Source: Jaapia argillacea MUCL 33604
Lineage: Eukaryota > Basidiomycota > Agaricomycetes > Jaapiales > Jaapiaceae
Direction of reading: 5' to 3'
DNA length: 64,000 nt
Assembly: GCA_000697665.1 (NCBI GenBank)
Contig: KL197725.1
Location: 508,132-572,131, forward strand
The notes under the pieces were generated by a model that saw nothing but the letters and a program-made list of their open reading frames with translations, was not told the origin of the DNA and ran no database searches. Made by a program: the position numbers and the translations under genes. This document shows, in pieces, positions 61,381-64,000 of this stretch (position 1 is its first letter; the number at the start of each line of letters is the position of its first letter).

Positions 61381-64000
61381 ATGGATTGCATTCTCGGTAT
61401 TGACTTTGGAAATTCGATAGCGAAGGTAGGTCTTCTTGCAGGTGGGCTAGCGATTCCAGGGCTGAGGGGTCTTTAAGGTCGGATCTACGACGCTGGAGCC
61501 CACTGGTACTCTCAACATCCACAGCTTATCAGTGCGAATCACTCCATCAACGCCGTAAGTCACCTCAGCCCCCTGCCTTTGATTTGTCGTCTTACTTCAG
61601 TCCTTTTCTTTGGAACAAGAACTTACATATGTTTCGAGCCACAAACCCGCGTATTTGGTGCCAGCGCTCAAGCACTTCAAAGATGGAATATCTCCACGAC
61701 TGTCGGGTCCCTCAAGCAAGCCCTCGCTAAATCTTCTGCGCCGCTCGCGGGAGATCCGGATCTCTCACTGATTGGCACCGTCTCATCTGACGTGAGTTGT
61801 TGAATCTGAATCTTCCACATAAAGAGTAACAAATCAACCCGTCTGCTAGACTACGCTTGACTATCGAATGGGCCCCTCCCTGACTTCCACGCAACACGCT
61901 GCGATGTTTCTTGGACACCTTCGTAGGAGCGTGGTCGACCACTATATGATCAACGCCGTAATCACAGTTCCTTGTTGGTATACCAACGAAGATAGGCAGG
62001 CAATGTTGGATGCTGCTATGATCGCTGGTTTACATCCCGTCGGCCTCGTTCGCGACATCGTGGCGGTGGCCTTGACGTATGGCATCGATCACTTTGACCG
62101 CACGCAAGGTGACCAATCCCGCACTGTTGCATTCATCGACATCGGGGAATCTGATTCTTCGGTTGCCGTCGTCACGTTCTATCGTGGGCGGATGATCATC
62201 CACACTATCATCTCCAACGATGACCTCGGCGGTCGTGACATTGATGATGTTCTCGCTGGCGCCATCGAGAAGCAAATCCAGGGAGTCTCGGGAGTGGAAC
62301 CTCTAACGGATCCAAAGGTCCGCCTAGGTCTGTTGGCAGAGTGTGAGAAGTTGAAGAAGTCTTTGTCGACCGTCCACGCCGCGGACGTGGCATTCCACAC
62401 GATATCGCAACACCATGGCGGAAAACAGAGGTGGATACGAGCCGAATTCGATTCCCTCATCACCCCATTCCTCGACGACATCTCTGACCTCGTGGAAGCG
62501 GCTCTCGCAATCTCTGACATGAATAGTGACCAAATCCATGCCATCGAACTTTTCGGAGGGACTACACTCATCCCGGCCGTTCAGCGCCGCATCCAATCCA
62601 TCTTCGACGGTAAATTGCCGTCGTGTACTTTGAATTATGACACAGCCGCGGCACTTGGAGCAACATATATATGTGCCAGCCATCTTGCACGATTTCCACA
62701 TGCAGAAATCCCCCTTCAGGATGTTGGTGAATTCCCGCTGGAGATTCAATGGGCCGATTCCACCATGGATCTCATCAGTATGGATGGAGATGGAAAACTG
62801 GCTGTTAGCAAATTCAGTGATTCCGATCTTGCGTCGATGATGGAGCTGGAAATGGCATTGGAAGGTGCTGACCTCCGGGCCATTGACGCAGAGGTAAGCC
62901 CATGCTGTTTCTTCGATTAAAGCCGATGTTAAACGCCACTTGTAGGAGCGCCGCGAGGAGCTCGTCGAGTTCATGTATCTGCTATGGGACAAAATCGACG
63001 GGATCTACGTCCAACGCTCGGAGGCGTCGGAGCTGACGCGCTTGCTCGGAGCTCTCCAAGATGTGATGGATTGGCTCCTCTTTGCCGAAAAAGATTGCTT
63101 GACGCGAGGTGTTTATGAGGCTCATCTTGAGAGGCTTCACGCCCTCGCAGACCCGATCGAAGCAAGGTCTCTGCCGCCGAAGATGCCACCTCCTCGCCCA
63201 ACCGGATCACGAATGCTTCCCCCTCCCCCTCCGCCACCTTCGGCCGATGATCACAGCGTATCGTTCGACCAAAGGAGAATCATGCTCTTTGATTGGGGTA
63301 CATGGCATGTTGCTCGGTTTACTCAAGTCCGAGACCCGCAGGACCTCAATGAAGCCATCAGCTGCCTAGAGAAAGTGGTCCAAATGGCTCCGCTGCGACA
63401 TCCCGATCTATCGGCTTATCACTCCTCCCTTGGCTTGTCGTTTTTGCTTCGCTTCGACAGATTTGGCGATAGTATCGATCTCGACAAGGCAATATCCACC
63501 CTCGAGTTCGCCTTGAGAGCTTCCTTAGGTCGGGACTCGACCGCAGTCAGTAATTTGGGCATCGCTCTCACTCGACGCTTCGAGCAATCCACGAATACCG
63601 AAGACATTGAGAGGGCCATTGTTCTTCTCAATGGCGATGGCAACAAGCCCAGCTCTTCAATCTTGGCGCTGCGTTGGCGCGCCGATCCGAATACAATGGC
63701 ACACTCGAGGATATTGATAGAGCCATTTCGATCAACGATCGTGCACTCGTGATGTGCCTGGAAGGACATCCACATAGGCTGGAATGTCTTGCAAACCTCT
63801 GTCGCGCTTTGCATATTCGTTTCGACCGACTCGGCGACCTTCCGGACCTCGAGCGTGCCATCACAATCTCTAACGAGGTTGTTCAACATACCCCCATCGG
63901 TCATCCCGATCGGCCACATTTCCTACGCAATCTTGCGAATGGTTTGCGTCTTCGCTTCGAACGCTTAGGCGAAATTGGTGATATCGAAAAGGCAGTTTCA
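61381..64000 (+). CDS. Hsp110-like ATPase fused to TPR array (partial)
   Basis: Continues past the right edge. The nucleotide-binding half has the phosphate-1 start CILGIDFGNSIAKVG, NISTTVGSLKQAL, INAVITVPCWYTNEDRQAML, phosphate-2 AFIDIGESDSSVAVV, LGGRDIDDVLAGA, IELFGGTTLIPAVQRRI (adenosine motif) and LNYDTAAALGA. An intron near 62893-62945 joins to EERREELVEFMYLLWDKIDG, DVMDWLLFAEKD and AHLERLHALADPIEARS, the helical C-terminal pattern of Hsp110. A Pro-rich linker (MLPPPPPPPSADD) leads into TPR units of about 45 residues: DLNEAISCLEKVVQM, DLDKAISTLEFAL, DIERAI, DIDRAISINDRAL, DLERAITISNEVV, DIEKAVS. There are two problems. The exon pair at 61557/61608 is off by one base. In TPR 3 (63620-63660) the linker is 19-28 bases short and the frame shifts, so the plain frame stops at 63750 although the next frame stays open to the edge. 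Confidence 0.8.

Noticed and set aside
63300-64000. Repetitive DNA or array at the right edge
   Set aside because: The repetition is at the protein level (TPR units) with strongly diverged DNA; there are no exact DNA repeats, so not a CRISPR or satellite.

Overview
This window is nuclear DNA of a filamentous basidiomycete, most likely an Agaricomycete. The evidence is many short (about 45-65 bp) GT-AG introns per gene, dense genes on both strands, several cytochromes P450, a laccase-like multicopper oxidase, a FunK1-type fungal protein kinase, a sphingolipid C9-methyltransferase, and TPR repeats of the type common in mushroom genomes. All gene models below were spliced by eye from reading frame, splice signals and remembered family motifs. 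Start, stop and frame are checked against the sequence. Family names rest on recognised motifs, not on a search.

Layout. 1-1012: gene-free, with a small hairpin between two direct repeats. 1013-15309: a CYP63/CYP52-like P450; an ER P5A-ATPase (SPF1 type); sphingolipid C9-methyltransferase, divergent from a YIF1 membrane-traffic gene; a second P450. 15426-24219: the ribosome-assembly factor UTP22; a ubiquitin-conjugating enzyme with a long tail carrying SUMO-interaction-like motifs; an unrecognised protein. 24584-35054: a GPI-anchored phosphoesterase, divergent from a membrane-anchored multicopper oxidase; a third P450; a mitochondrial DUF2358-like protein.

35300-47600 is the most unusual stretch. 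It holds three copies (A on the minus strand, B and C on the plus strand) of a 2-2.8 kb duplicated unit. Each carries a three-exon gene for a small protein (about 165-170 residues) of no family I recognise, with a strongly shared 5' flank and a TATA box at the same distance from the ATG. Between A and B lie a secreted LysM protein, a 150-bp MITE with perfect terminal inverted repeats, and the mitochondrial Fe-S assembly ATPase NUBPL/IND1.

47768-64000: flavohaemoglobin; an OPT-family oligopeptide transporter; a protein with the N-terminal domain of GTPBP1/2 but no GTPase domain; a FunK1 kinase with an apparent one-base frameshift; and, running off the right edge, an Hsp110-like chaperone fused through a proline-rich linker to a TPR array. 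The last of these shows two frame discontinuities.

The genes do not form an obvious metabolic cluster. The themes are housekeeping (ER, ribosome, mitochondrion) interspersed with accessory oxidative and recognition genes. The best candidates for something undescribed are the Hsp110-TPR fusion, the triplicated small-protein unit, and the E2 enzyme with SIM-like motifs in its tail. I saw no virus-derived or LTR element.
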